A DNA stretch of 64,000 nucleotides from Collybia mongolica (Eukaryota > Basidiomycota > Agaricomycetes > Agaricales > Clitocybaceae), in the NCBI GenBank assembly GCA_013420905.1, contig JAAXNY010000001.1, forward strand, positions 6,944,001 through 7,008,000. Direction: 5' to 3'. The notes under the pieces were generated by a model. That model did not search any database and had not been told where the DNA came from. It was given only the letters and a program-made list of their open reading frames with translations. This document shows positions 43,653 through 55,539 of the stretch, piece after piece; the first letter of the stretch is position 1, and the number at the start of each line of letters is the position of its first letter. Position numbers and translations under genes: made by a program.

Positions 43653-44222
43653 TCACGCGTGTAGTGGAACTAGCAGAAGATGCTGACCGGCAACAGACGC
43701 TCGTCACTGTGGACGGCGTTGAGAAAGATTTGGTGGTCGACGGGCGCGTTGAGGACGGGAGTTGAGTCAGACGGGTGAGAGGTGAGAGCGTCTGGGAGCT
43801 GTGTCAAACGCGACGACGCGTATCGGCTTCTTCCGGGCCTCGGCTTCCAAGCCCCTTGCCGGATCCAGTGCCGGTCTTCCGCCCACCTAATGAATTACTC
43901 AAGCCCCATAATCGACATGTATCTCCGTCAAAGATCATTTACGCATACTACACAATCCCGACCATGTCCCAACTTGTCCATCTTTGCTACTCAAGCCCCC
44001 CACGACCCCCCCACCTCCTTCTCCTACAATCTTATCCGAGACAGTTGCTCCGATTATTGTCTTGATTCCCATATACAGTAGATCTGATCTGATCAACTGA
44101 CCCGCCTGGCTGACCTGCGCCCTCAAGGATCGAACCATACGTCAAATTTGATTTCTCCTTGTAAATCAAGAACATGTACCTCATCTTCTGATACAGGATA
44201 GTTAGGGTTTACCACGTAGCAC
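43653..44222. other. Spacer between Whi5-like gene and RAI1
   Basis: Promoter of the Whi5-like gene and 3' UTR of RAI1. It is C/T-rich near 43,975-44,020. No gene is seen. Confidence 0.5.
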
Positions 44223-45845
44223 TCATATCTGCCAACCTGCATTGGCCAGCAGCGCGTCCGAAGGGGGTCTAGTTCCGCGGTCCTCCTCATTTCGGAGTCT
44301 TGAGTCCATGTGGGTGCTTCCCGTCTGAAGCTCGTCCCAATACCATGTCGGCAGAAACCCAACTCTCTCCTCGTTCCCCATAACCTCCTCAATACTAATA
44401 TGGTCCAGCTTTACCACGCTCACTCCGGTTCCTGGGACAAATTTCACGCGCCATACGGGAGCACGCTTTTCAGAAGGCTCCGCGTCCTTCTGAATGGCGT
44501 CTTTTAGGAACGTTAGGAACCGGTGTCCCCATTCTAAACAAACAAGCGGATCCCATGCGCCAGGCTTTCCGCGTACTAAGCGCGGAATATGAATGGTTTT
44601 GAACGACTGGGTTGTGGTCACGATGCCGGATGGAGTTCGAAATCCTACAAGAATCTCCTAGAGTCAACGTCAGATGGCTCTCGATGTTATGGTGTGAACG
44701 AAGACCCACGGGCACTCCGAGAAGAAATGACTGAAAATAAAACTTGAGCAGTTTCCTACATGGAGGTATCGTCAGTGTAATCGTGATAACACGTTTTTTA
44801 ACACTCAGCATACTTCTCAAACTTGGCTTCATCATGTGGACCGCGAATAGTAAGGGACGTTTTGAGCTCAACGAAGGTGTCGGTCTTGCCGGTGTATTTC
44901 CCTAAGCAGTACAACCGGCAAGACCCAAGGTTATGCAGTATAGTATATTCTGTGGAATGACATACCTCTCACACAGTCAACTTCACCTCCGATGAGAAGC
45001 CTTGTGTTTCCTAGTTTCGTTCGAACGACACTACACCACTGAACATTTGTATCAACATCTCCTCCCCAACCGGAGGGATTACCAGAGTTTGGAGGCATCG
45101 CATTGTGAGTCGGCGTGTTCGATGTGCAATATGATTCGAAAGCATATCCATAGTATGACTGAAGCCGATGACGAGGTTCCAGGGCCTCCCTAGACCGTAG
45201 ATTGTCAATAATTATTAATGACACACGTGTGGAACACTTGCTTCTCCTTCAGGCGGGCCTCCGAGAGATGTTCTTCAAAATACATGGTCTCATCAACCAG
45301 CATGACATTCAGCTCCCACCCTTCCCTTTCCTCGTAGGGCGATGTCAATATCCTCACTCAAACAAATATAATGTCAGTAGTCATCGCGGTCAACAGTAAC
45401 GGGTGACGTACTTGGTCATTACGCCTCGCCAAGAAACTACTTCCACATCCTGCAAACTAGCTGCAGCATCCCCGCTGCGAGCTTTGGAGAAAGCTTTCAC
45501 AAGTCCATCAATTCTCCCTCGTTCTTCTGGTCTCTTTACCCAACGTTCGTAAGCATGACCAAGCTTGGCGCCGAGCGGTGGATCAACGAAATATCGTAAA
45601 GCAGAGTCCGTGAATTCCAGAACGCGTGAAGGAGTATAAGAGAACGATATGATTTGCGTTGGTTGTTGGAAAGGTGTTTGCTTTGCCGGATGGGAGATAT
45701 CTGTGTAGGATAGGCTTAAAGGAGCCTCTTGAGTAACTTGAGGTGTGGAGGAAAGTCTTGCTCTCGTATACGGTCTTGTCGGTGCTTCTCCATGAAGATC
45801 CGCTTCATCTTCGTCGAGTAGAATGCGTAGCGATCGTTTGGACAT
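44223..45845 (-). CDS. rai1: RAI1-like decapping/pyrophosphohydrolase nuclease, about 450 aa
   Basis: A multi-exon gene is spliced to one open frame. Exon 1 runs from ATG 45,845 to 45,412 and ends in SWRGVMTK. Later exons give ILTSPYEEREGWELNVMLVD, WCSVVRTKLGNTRLLIGGEVDC, the metal-binding VELKTS motif, LLKFYFQSFLLGVP, EILVGFRT and VWRVKFVPGTGVSVV. GEVDC and E-x-K are the acidic/lysine catalytic pieces of the Rai1/DXO family. The protein removes incomplete 5' caps and stabilises the Rat1 exonuclease in the nucleus. An in-frame ATG at 45,992 would add 49 residues, but 45,845 has a better context (A at -3) and starts at the conserved-looking N-terminus MSKRSLRILLDEDEADLHGE. No defects are seen. 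Confidence 0.85.
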
Positions 45846-46317
45846 AGTTTCTTTTTGCAATAAGTGGTGCACGGCCCTGACTTGGTTGAAAATCACCGCC
45901 AAAGTCTCGGTATTTTTTGCAAGTCTCCGACCAAACGCAGCGCTCAGTGGCTCCAGAAGTCGGCCCGGCGGAAAAAAGTGCGGTCGAGACATATAAGGCC
46001 CACTCGATTTGGATTGACCCAGACTTTAAACGAATCCCATCCCAAGTTCATCGACGTCACACAGCACATAGCCGTAATTTATGCATGCCGTAAAATGCAA
46101 GAAAATCCCACATTTCTCCCAACATTCTCTTACATTTTGACCTAGGTTATCTGGCCTGCATATGTTCCAATAATCATGCATTTTTTATTAAATTCTCTAT
46201 CACTCCACTTCTCATTTTCAAACATTCAACCATACATTTTTCAAAATCTGGCTCGGAATTAGGCCTTCTTTCCCTGCTGCTTGCTCACATATCTTTGCTT
46301 GAATAGGTATCCATAAT
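45846..46317. other. RAI1 upstream region and right edge of the host island
   Basis: This is AT-rich non-coding DNA. The host island ends at about 46,317, where a CACTA terminus (CACTGTGCACCC) begins. Confidence 0.5.
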
Positions 46318-46332
46318 CAACACTGTGCACCC
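46318..46332. repeat. Left target duplication of LINE-2, also a CACTA terminus
   Basis: CAACACTGTGCACCC is repeated exactly at 53,885-53,899, on the other side of LINE-2. It contains the CACTGTGCACC start of the CACTA family (compare 27,314 and 54,514). LINE-2 therefore inserted 12 bases into a CACTA element. Confidence 0.9.
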
Positions 46333-46677
46333 TTTTTTTTTTTTTTTTTGGTCAACATTTTATATACCAACTGTACCTAATACATGTGCTGGTCACTATG
46401 AGTAGTAATTGGAGGAATGGGGGAGGGGGGGCAGAAGACAAAGCGCTGCGGAGCTAGGATGCTCACCCGACTGGAGTTGAACTAGCGAATGGAGCCGGAG
46501 CTCATTGTACACAGGCCAGAAGGGCCAATCTATGCCAGGGGGTAGGCCCCCCACTGCAGTGCCCCGCAGTGGGTGGTGGCTTCAAGTCCACCGATTATCC
46601 AGGTTTGCATGTTCAGGCAGGGAGCACCCTATAGCCGTCACTTAGAACACTGAGTACTGCCCCTAGCCTGTTTAGGA

Positions 46678-49600
46678 CTAGGGAACATCAAACGCGAAAG
46701 CACTCTTGTTCTCCAAGAGGAAGTTGACCAGCCACACATAGCGCAGCTGACAGCTGGGCTTGTCTTCCTGTCCATGTAGTGGACAGTCATATAGGACATG
46801 TTGTATGGTTTCCAGGGAACCACCGCACCTACAGGAGACAGATTCCTCTTTGAAGAATTGGGATCAGAATGCCCCAATTGGAGCGTGTCCGGTGATGCAT
46901 TGCACCACATGGGCAGTCAAAGCATGGCTGTGACCGGTCTTGCGCATCCATGGCCCATTATTTACATGGGTTGGAATAAGCGGGGTGTTCTTTTTCACAT
47001 AGAGCATCAAGAAATTGGAGCCAATATACTTCTTGGACTGGAAGAGAGATTTCCAGCCATCGAGCATGCATGTGACTGCTTCACGTCGTGCAAAGTCAGC
47101 AGAGATAACCGGCGCTCCACCCGCCTCAACGTGAGTCAAGACAGCGCTGATGTGTGCCAGTTGGTGGTCTTCAATCTCCACCCCATTTGTAATGTGGTGG
47201 AGGTGGATCTTGTGGATGGCGCAGAGCTGCAGCCAAGGCAGCAGCACATTGCACACTTTGAGGGCAGACACTTGACCTGAGTGGTGAGATGCATTGAGGG
47301 AACGCCTAAGGGCATTAGTGGAGTTGGAGAAGATATGGACATCATGAATGTCCTCTAGTCTGATGTCAGCTGCCTGTCGGATGCCTTCCGCAATTGCTTG
47401 CAGCTCGGTGTCATCAGACGTAGAGAGGCCGGTAGCATACCAGTCCTCATATAGGTCCCCGGCATGCTGGATGCGGTAGACCACGACTGACTGCATGGGA
47501 GGGGGGGGAGTGGATGCATCAGTAACAATGCAGATGCTCCAGGGGGAGTGAGAGGCCTCATCGACAGCGCTCTTCAGCGATGTGATGCGGTCCTTCAAGA
47601 AATCCTCGCAGTGGTCACTGCCCTTGGGTGGGGGGGTGACAATATTGTAGACTATGTGATCAGGGAACAAGTCCTTGGGGTGCATGCCTGGTTGGTTGAG
47701 TGGGTGGACAGGGTCTAAATCCAAGGAGGAGAGGCCAAGGTTAGACCAGGCCTCTACGACAGGTGATATGAGTTTTCCGAGCCTACGGCTTGGGTTGCAG
47801 GTGTTGAGGGTCTTGACTGAGAATTTGTGGTTCCTGTTGATGAGGCGACAAAAGGTGTGTGAGGCCTGAAGCGCACGGGAGCAGACATGACTCCTTTCCA
47901 CCAACTTCTTAACATGAAGGTGGATAGGGGGGATGCCTGCAAGGGTCTTGCCAGCCCCGTTCGGGGATGTCTTGAAGGTGCCAGTGATCCAAAGGCATGT
48001 GCACCTTTGCATCTTCCGGAGGTTATTGAGAGGGCCCGTCATGCGGGCCCCCTCATACATCCAGAGCCTGCTCCCATATGTAGCAATGGGGAGAACACAG
48101 GCTCGGTATAGCATTCATTTGTGCTTGGGCCTAAGCCCACACACAGAGTTGCCGAGGGAGAGCATAGCCTTCACAGAGGTGAGGGCTTTGTTCGTGTATC
48201 GCTTGACGTGTTCTCTGAATGTGAGGGGGCAGTCAAAGAAGAACCCGAGGTAGCGCCAGATGGTGCCAGGGTGGAGGGGGGTGTCCCCAGTATATGGGGC
48301 GTAGCCAAGGTCGATGTCAGGGTTGATATTGCTGTGTTTTTGAGAGAAGTGGAACCCCCCAGACTTGCTGTGCTCAAGCACCAAACCCATCACCTGGGTG
48401 AGCTTGAATACAACTTTGTAGGCTCCCTTAAGCTTAATAAGGTTCTGTTTGAACGTGTCCAACTGCACTATGATGGTGCCGTCGTCCACATAGGAAATTA
48501 GAGAAGCTATGCAAACCCTCCATTCAAATTCCTTAAGGAGGGGTGCGAGGCATAGAGCAGAGAGGATAGGGGACATGGCAGAGCCCTGTCCCAGACCAAC
48601 GCTGGATGGGAAGAGCAGGGACAGTTCATCGTCCCACACGTATCTAGTATGACAATCAACGAGGTATGACCTGAAGAATGCAACCACTTCTGGTGCGAAT
48701 CCCTGTCTCTCGAGGATGTGTAGGAGGCCCTCGTGGTTTATTGATGGGAAGAATTGAGCCAGGTTGAAAGCAACGATGCTCGTCTTGAGTTTGGCGCACC
48801 ATCCGGCCCAGACAATGTGTGTGAGGAAACAACCAGCATCCTCAGTGGAGTTCTGACGGACCCCTCCGAACTGATTGGGGTGGAGTACACCATGTTGAGC
48901 AGCTTCAAACTGCATCCTGGTGGACAACATTTTCTCTAGTAGTTTACCCAACGTGTTCAAGAGAACTATTGGGTGAAACAACTTGGGAGTGTCATACAAT
49001 AGTTTACCTGGCTTGGGTATGACCACTGTAATGGATGCTTTAAACTTGGCGGGCTAATGGCCTGATGAGAGACAAGCGTTTGCAAGCCACAAAAGTAGTT
49101 TGCTACACCAATCATCTTGGGTGATCCGTTTAAGGTGATGCCATGAGATGTGATCTGGCCTGGGGGCAGATTGATTTGAAGTGCCTGATAAGGCATCCGA
49201 CATCTCAGCAGCAGAGTAGGGGACCCACACCCGAGTTGTAGGTGAGGTCCAAGTGTTGCCCAGCTTGTCAAGGTCAATGGGCCTATCAATAGCTGAGTTG
49301 AAGGTGGAGTGCAGTGCGTTCCATAGTGACTCCGTGGTGCTGCATGGCACGCCTTGGTACGAGATGGCCTTGACCGGGGGTGTCTTGCGTGGGCCCACCC
49401 AGTCCATGAGATCCCATGGTCTGAGGTTAGTATTTGTAATTTCGTCGATGTGTTTGTCGAAGTGCTTTCGTTTTGCTTTATGCATGGCGGCCTTGAAGGC
49501 CTTCCAGTCCTCTGGGAGATCAGAACTCATAGCCTCAGACCTCGTCTGGGCGCAGTCCGAGTCCCACCAAGACTTAGACCAGGCGCAAGCCTGGTTAGTC

Positions 49601-51744
49601 TTAGCATGATGGGACCACGCCATTTCAAAGCCCTTAGCTATCGCCTGAGCAACTAGTTGAGTTTGTTCTGCTGACATGACGTCAGGGACTTGGATGAGCC
49701 TGAGAAGTAAACACACTTCCGCTAGGAAAGCGTCTTCTTCTTCGGAGTCGATTTTGATTGACATCTTCCCTTCAGGGAACTTGACCCTAAGGGGGATGTC
49801 TAGGAGTAGAGGGAAGTGATCGGGCTTGCCCTTATCACCTATCATCAGGTCAGCTGTGTATCCCCAGAATGCTGGGACAAACACAAGATTGAGGACCAAG
49901 CTGCATTATACGGCTGATGCGTGACCCGACCCGAGGGGGGGGCAATCCTCTCAAGGCTGAGGGCGGCCGTGCACTCCATGAGCCTGTTGGCCATGGGGTG
50001 CTCATGATTGAGGGTAGCGTCCCAATGTGCTGAGGGGCAATTAAAATCACCCCCCATGTAGCTAACATCGGGGAAGGCATCCAGGTGGTCCTCGAGGAAT
50101 CGGATTGCAGATCCATTCTCATCTGAGTAGACGTTCATCAAATGCACTGGGCCAAGGTGACCTTGTACAGTGATGAGCATGACATTGCAGTGGTTGACAA
50201 TGTCTGATTGGAGCTTAGGTTTAACCAAGCGGATGGCTCGGTTGACGTAGGCCATGACGCGCAGCTGGTCTTCAGCTGCGTCGAACCCTTTGGGGAACAT
50301 GGGAATCCAGTCCAGGTGGACAGGGGGGCCCCTGATGGGGATCCCGTTGATAGGGCCTGAAATTGTTTGCACTTATAAAGTCAACAAGTAAGGCTATTAG
50401 TATCATTTCTAATAACCAAGTAAACAGTAATAAAGGGTTAGAGTCGAGCTCCAAGACGGCTAATCAGAGTGAACTAGTCTAATGGATAATACACTATCAG
50501 TACAGAGGACTATGAGTACGGTCTATTATTAGTCATATTCACCATGCCCAGTTACAACCTCAGTATCTTAATTCATAAGTAACTGTTGTAGTATGATATC
50601 ATTAGTCCGGGGATCATCATTAATAGGAGAAGTAATTGTAAATTCGGGACTTGCACAACCCAATCCTAGTCAGGGGCACTTGGTGTTAACTACCGGAAGA
50701 GACAGGACACCGTGAATAACAACTGGGACGATCAGGAGAAGTAAATGACAGCGCCGCACTGTTTTAAATAACAAAGCGCACGGTCGGGACTTGATAAGAG
50801 TTTAGCCAGCTCTTTCAATATTTGATAAGTAACCAGTAATGGCATAATTGGCACGTATGGCACGCGCGCCAAGTCATAGAGGAATGCGTCAGCATTAAAT
50901 ACAGATCCTTGGCACGGGGGAGCGCAGTTCCGTATAAAATTTACAATTCCGTATGATATTTAGTTTGTACACTATAAATAGACTGTAGATGAGTAGCACA
51001 AAGGTAAGGAATCTTGCCCCCACTTTGCACTACTATAGAGTATACAAATCACATTTGTTAAAACACTATTGCATGCCCGAATTAAGGCTCAGATTGCTTC
51101 AAAGTCGTCTTGATTGGAATTGTTTGAAGAGATCACAGAATTGAAGAGTCTTAGTTCACTTGGAACTTAGTACTGCATTGTCCATTGGAATTACTAGGCA
51201 CTTGGCCTTAGTGCACTTGGCACTGTTTGTTTAATAAGTCGCTTGGACTTATAGATCCGCTTGGGATCATTAATAATTGAACATACACTTGGTACTCAGT
51301 CTATTTGGATCAAGAGATATTATAAATATACCTAGCAAGCTTTAAACTTGTGTTGAAGCTTTGTCTGAATCAAACCCGTCGAGAGATCATTGGAAAGGGC
51401 CTTGACTAGTATTATTTAAAGCTTAGTGCTTCTAAGCACTTGAACCCGAACTCAAAACAGGTGATTCCTACTGTTTGTGTGTTGATTGTTAGGTTTGGTG
51501 TGTGTATGTGTAAGAGATTACATTTCATAGCATCAGCACACTTATAGCCCAGGAGCCCCCTTTCACCGTCTTTTTCGGTCAAGGAGGCTGTATACCACAC
51601 AGTGGCCCATGGCAGCTCCTGCAGGAAGAGAATGTCAGTGACATCCTTACGGCGTTCTAACAGGTCGACTGTCCAGTGTCGTTTGTGCCTGACATTTTGG
51701 CAGTAGGTTCTGAGTGTATTTACATTACAAGTTGTACTAGACAT
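46678..51744 (-). pseudogene. LINE-2 ORF2: endonuclease, RT, RNase H, zinc finger
   Basis: ORF2 starts at MSSTTCNVNTLRTYCQNV (51,744) and ends at TAG 46,678. The solo LTR 50,348-51,565 splits the endonuclease, whose GGDFNCPSAHWD motif is near 50,050. RT (49,026-48,115) has ITVVIPKPGK-type start residues, FGGVRQNSTED, GQGSAMSP and SYVDDG. RNase H starts near IVTDASTPPPPMQ, and the C-terminus has CRCGGSLETIQHVLYDC. There are in-frame TGA codons at 48,115 (KHK*M, Arg in LINE-1) and 46,864 (GAF*S), and frame breaks near 49,050 and 49,900. It nicks target DNA and copies LINE RNA in place. This copy is dead. Confidence 0.85.
50348..51565 (+). repeat. Solo LTR of the element 2 family in LINE-2
   Basis: It starts TGATAGGGCC and ends CCCCCTTTCA, 1,218 bp, flanked by CCGT (50,344-50,347 and 51,566-51,569). 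No internal region remains, so LTR-LTR recombination removed it. It is more diverged from the element 2 LTRs than they are from each other. The hairpin array is at 51,153-51,294. It lies in the same LINE domain as the element 2 insertion, roughly 230-250 bp away. Confidence 0.92.
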
Positions 51745-51792
51745 TAATCAAGTAACTTTTTGTCGAATTGCTCGAGTGCCCTCCCTGCGTCC

Positions 51793-53757
51793 TCAGGGCC
51801 TGTCTCCTGTAATGGTAGGGAAGGGGGTATTAGCAGAGGGCACGAAGCGTAAGAGCTTGTCACCTACCTTCTGGGCAGTGTACTTGGCCGCTAGCCATTT
51901 GGCATTGTAGCAGTGTTTCCAAAAGGAACACTTCCTGTTGTCAGACTCATGGGCGAGGCCACAGTTGACACATCGGGAGGCATGTGGGCACTTATGACCC
52001 GCTGGTGTGGCAAGTCTTGGTGGGGTAGCCTTGGGGGTGGCCTTGCAGCATGCCGCCAAGTCATGGTGATTGCGGGCATCATGGGGCCCGCCACAATAGG
52101 AGCACAATTGAGCTCTGAAGGGACAGACCTCCTTGTGGTGGCTGAACCTCCAGCACTTTGTGCAGATAGGGACTCCTGTCCACTTATCAGCGGGCAGGAT
52201 GGTCAGGGACTGGGACCCAAGCATGAAGCTCTTGTTCCGAAGGCTGCAGAGGTGGGTACCTCCACGAGAATCGTAGATGTCGAAAAACACAGTACATGAG
52301 TCCGATGTTTTGGAGTTTCTGACCACGTGGGGGAGTGCCCCTTGGTACAGGTGGATCGCACCTTTCCATTTGCAGGATTCAAGGATCGCCTTGACCTCCA
52401 GGGGAGTGATGGGAATGGGCTTCCCAGCCTCATTGTACGTGACGGTGGTACCAAAGAAGGGGAAGTTGGGGATGCGGAGGAAGGTCTTGGAGGACCCAAC
52501 CTCAACCCAGGTCTCTGTCTCAGCCCCCCGAGCCTCCTTCGCCTTGGCGTCAAAGAACTGGTAGAGGACCTGGAGGTCGTCTTTGGAAGGCACAGAATCC
52601 ATGACGAGGGACAAACCCCCGAGATGGTTCCGTGATTCCACGACAGCACAGACGGTTCGACAATTAGAACCAAGAATACTGTTGATTGTCGGTATAACAG
52701 GAGCATTGTCCCAGTATACTGGCGGGGAGCAGAAGACCACAACTTCTTTCTGAGAGGAACTGTGGGTGGTAGAACGCCTCACGTTGGCGCGAGCCTGTTC
52801 AGCATTTGTGCGGGAGGTGGCAGCCCCGCCCGCAACAATCTGTTGCACTTGGACAATGGATGCATTGGGAGCCAAGGGGAAGGACTTGGCCATCTGGACT
52901 AGTCCCTCAGCGGGAGGTTGGGGGAGAGCAGCAGCAGCTGCTGCAGTAGATGCAAACGAGGCCGGGGTCAACCAAGGAGGGGGAGGCGGAGGCCGTCTGG
53001 ACGACCGAGCCGGGATAAGCTTCCTTTGGGGCCTGCGGAGACCTGCAGGATCAGAGGTAGCATTGGACGAGTGGGGGGGCCACTGCCCTGACCCAGGAGG
53101 ACCATACTTAGGAGGGGGAGGAGCATCAGGGGGGAGCTGACTCTGAAGGCTGTCGATGACCTGTTGCAGGGTGGCGACTTGAGAGGTCCCATTGGCAACA
53201 TGCTGGATGAGGCCGATTTCGGAGGCCAAGTATACGACCTGAAGGAGCTCAGTGGCAAAAGTGTCAGTGAGGTGGGCAGGGATGCAGTATCCCTTTTCAG
53301 TCCAGAGGTTCATAAGCTCTGTTGTGTTGTGGAGCAACAAGGTAGCCACCTGGACGTCAAGCTCCACTGATTCTTTCAAACCAGTTGGGAGGAAGGCGTC
53401 AGCAGGGTTGTTGAAGCTCTCCTGGAAAGAGTTCATCTCCACCCCCTCCAAGGTTTCCTCTTGGTCCTGGGGAGGTGGGGCTGGGGCTTTGCCTTTGGCG
53501 GATGACAACATGACGGTGTCATTGTCTGCCACAGTATCCATCGGAGTGGAGGAATCCACCTCCAATGCAGGTGCAGGCATGGGTGGTTGAAAGAAGACCT
53601 GTTGTGCAATAGTAGGGAGGCCCAGGGGTCTCTGAGGAGTGGTGCTCCTGGTTGGAGCAGGGGAGGAGGACCCGCAAAGGTAGTTGCGAATGTCTGGTGG
53701 TTTCGAGGCGCATTCCGCTGATCATTGGGATCAGCCAGGTGGGTTGTCTTTGCCCAT
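51793..53757 (-). pseudogene. LINE-2 ORF1: Gag-like protein with zinc knuckles
   Basis: The longest frame is 53,580-51,793 (595 codons), but comparison with LINE-1 shows the true start is ATG at 53,757 (MGKDNPPG). LINE-2 has TGA codons at 53,731-53,733 and 53,722-53,724 where LINE-1 has CGA. Features in order are Pro/Ala-rich N-terminus, a helical part (LLLHNTTELMNLWTEKGYCI), and a poly-Pro/Ala linker. These are followed by an RRM-like middle (RTVCAVVESRNHLGGLSLVM) and three cysteine knuckles (CTKCWRFSHHKEVC, CSYCGGPHDARNHHDLAACC, CVNCGLAHESDNRKC). It binds LINE RNA in the RNP. It may still start at a downstream ATG. Confidence 0.8.
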
Positions 53758-53884
53758 GTCAGAGGCACAGGGCTTGGTTGGTAGAGCGTTATTGGGGGTG
53801 ATCTAGGGCAGCAGAGTGCGTAGAACAACAATGACAACTACGACAGTGGCTGTGCACATCATGGTAACAAGTCAAGAAGCGATG

Positions 53885-54513
53885 CAACACTGTGCACCCA
53901 GAAGGGGGGGGGGTTTTCAACCATTTAACTGTGGAAACCCTAATTTCTTACTTTAAATGGGTAGATTAAGGCCAGATGAATTTTGGATGAAATTGCATAC
54001 CTTTACTTTTCAGCCATCCAGGGGGTGAATTTCATTTGTAATATATGTTGACATTTTTATCCATTAATTGGATGGAATTTAATCTCACAAAAGGATGAAA
54101 TATGTGGGATGTTTTTGATCCAGTAGGAGGATATGAACTTCATCCAAAAGATAAGGTGTTTCTGTGGATGATTTTCTGGATTCTAAGGACTGAAATGGGG
54201 GTTTGATTTTCCCAACCCTAAGGGATAATCTCAGCCCAAGTTGACTTCCATCCTTCAAGGGGATGCCTTAGAGTGTGGGGGATTTTCATGCATCCAAAGA
54301 ATGGGAGAAATGTTTTCCTACTTTTAAGTGGATAATTCTGAACTGGATTCAAACCAACCTGGTCTTTCCTTTTTTTCCCCTCAAGGTTTTGTATACCACT
54401 GTACATAATACATATGCAGTCATAGTGGACTACTCAGGATCAAGAACTGGACATAATCATAAGCCATATGTAAGGCATAGGGATGCTCAAGAAAGAGTTG
54501 CTGTGGTGTGGTG
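53885..54513. repeat. CACTA terminus and subterminal region right of LINE-2
   Basis: It begins with the duplicated CAACACTGTGCACCC, then a G run and many GGATGAAAT or ATTTCATCC-like words. It is the subterminal part of the CACTA element hit by LINE-2. A second terminus starts at 54,514, so one CACTA lies inside or next to another. Confidence 0.6.
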
Positions 54514-54762
54514 CACTGTGCACCTGGTGGGGGAGGTTTTCCCCCCACTTAATGGATGAAAGCAACATTTCCTAAGTTTAGTGGATGAATCTAAAGGGTA
54601 TGAAATTGGGATGAAATTTTATCCCAGATATTTCATCCCTTGAGAGGATGAATTTCTGCTCTTATAATTTCCAAAGTTTTCATCCCTTAGTGGACACTGT
54701 GTCCCCATTGGATCATGAAATTCAGCCATTTAAGTGTGGAAATATGAATTTCCACACTTAAA

Positions 54763-55255
54763 TGGCTGAATTAAAGGGGTATGAATTGTGGCTGAAATTC
54801 CACCCCACATATTTCAGCCATCCAATAGATGAAAAAAGATATTAAATTTTCCCTCCATTAATTGGATGAAATTTCATCCTATAAAGGAGTGAAGTTGGTG
54901 GCCTGATTTTCATCCCCCATATTTCAGCCATTTATTAGATAAAAATATGTATTAAAAATCCCTTCAATTAACTACAATTAATTGGATGAAAGTTCATCTT
55001 ATAGAAGAGTGAATTTAGTGGCTGATTTTCATCCAGAATATGTTAGCCATCCATTAGATGAAAAAAAGTATTAAATTTTCCCCCAGTTAACTGGATGAAA
55101 TTTCATCCTATAGAAGAGTGATTTTAGTAGTTTATTTTCATCCCACATATTTCAGCCATCCTTTAGATGAAAAAAGATATTAGAATTTTCTCCAATTAAC
55201 TGGATGAAATTTCAACCTATAAGAGAGTGAGTTGGGTTGTATATTTTCATCTGAT
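54763..55255. repeat. Tandem subterminal repeats of the CACTA element
   Basis: About four units start TGGATGAAATTTCATCCTAT at 54,863, 54,983, 55,092 and 55,201 (periods about 120, 109 and 109), with a partial unit before. Each holds a palindrome GGATGAAATTTCATCC and a TTTCAGCCATCC block. Such subterminal repeats are transposase-binding arrays in plant En/Spm. Confidence 0.8.
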
Positions 55256-55539
55256 AGGGGGGTACAAAATTTATACAAAAGAATGGAATTTAAAGACAGT
55301 ACTTTGATTAATTAAATTAATAGGGGGAATGATCTGAGGTTATATTTTGTAAGCTTGGAGTACTTAGTAAGTTCAGGTGAAGGGGGCCCAAAGGCAAGCT
55401 CTTGAGAGTAATTCAGCATGGCATTAAGGAACCAAAGGATTATGCTATTACTATTATTAAAATATTGCTTGAGCAAGGCTGTAAGATGCATGGGCAAAAA
55501 GAGTAGTATATGTAGTTGATAAAAGAATGGATGTATCAA

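Larger units (their letters stand above)
46333..53884 (-). mobile_element. LINE-2: full-length EN-RT-RNase H LINE, 6.3 kb plus a solo LTR
   Basis: The poly(A) tail is the T run at 46,333-46,350, and 15-bp target duplications flank the element. On the minus strand the order is 5' UTR, ORF1 with zinc knuckles, ORF2 (endonuclease, RT, RNase H, C-terminal CCHC-like finger) and 3' UTR. A solo LTR of the element 2 family interrupts the endonuclease. Several stops break both ORFs. It is of the Tad/I type by domain order; the clade needs a tree. Confidence 0.9.

Noticed and set aside
44310..44507. + strand ORF opposite RAI1
   Set aside because: Shadow of the RAI1 last exon, which has clear family motifs on the minus strand.
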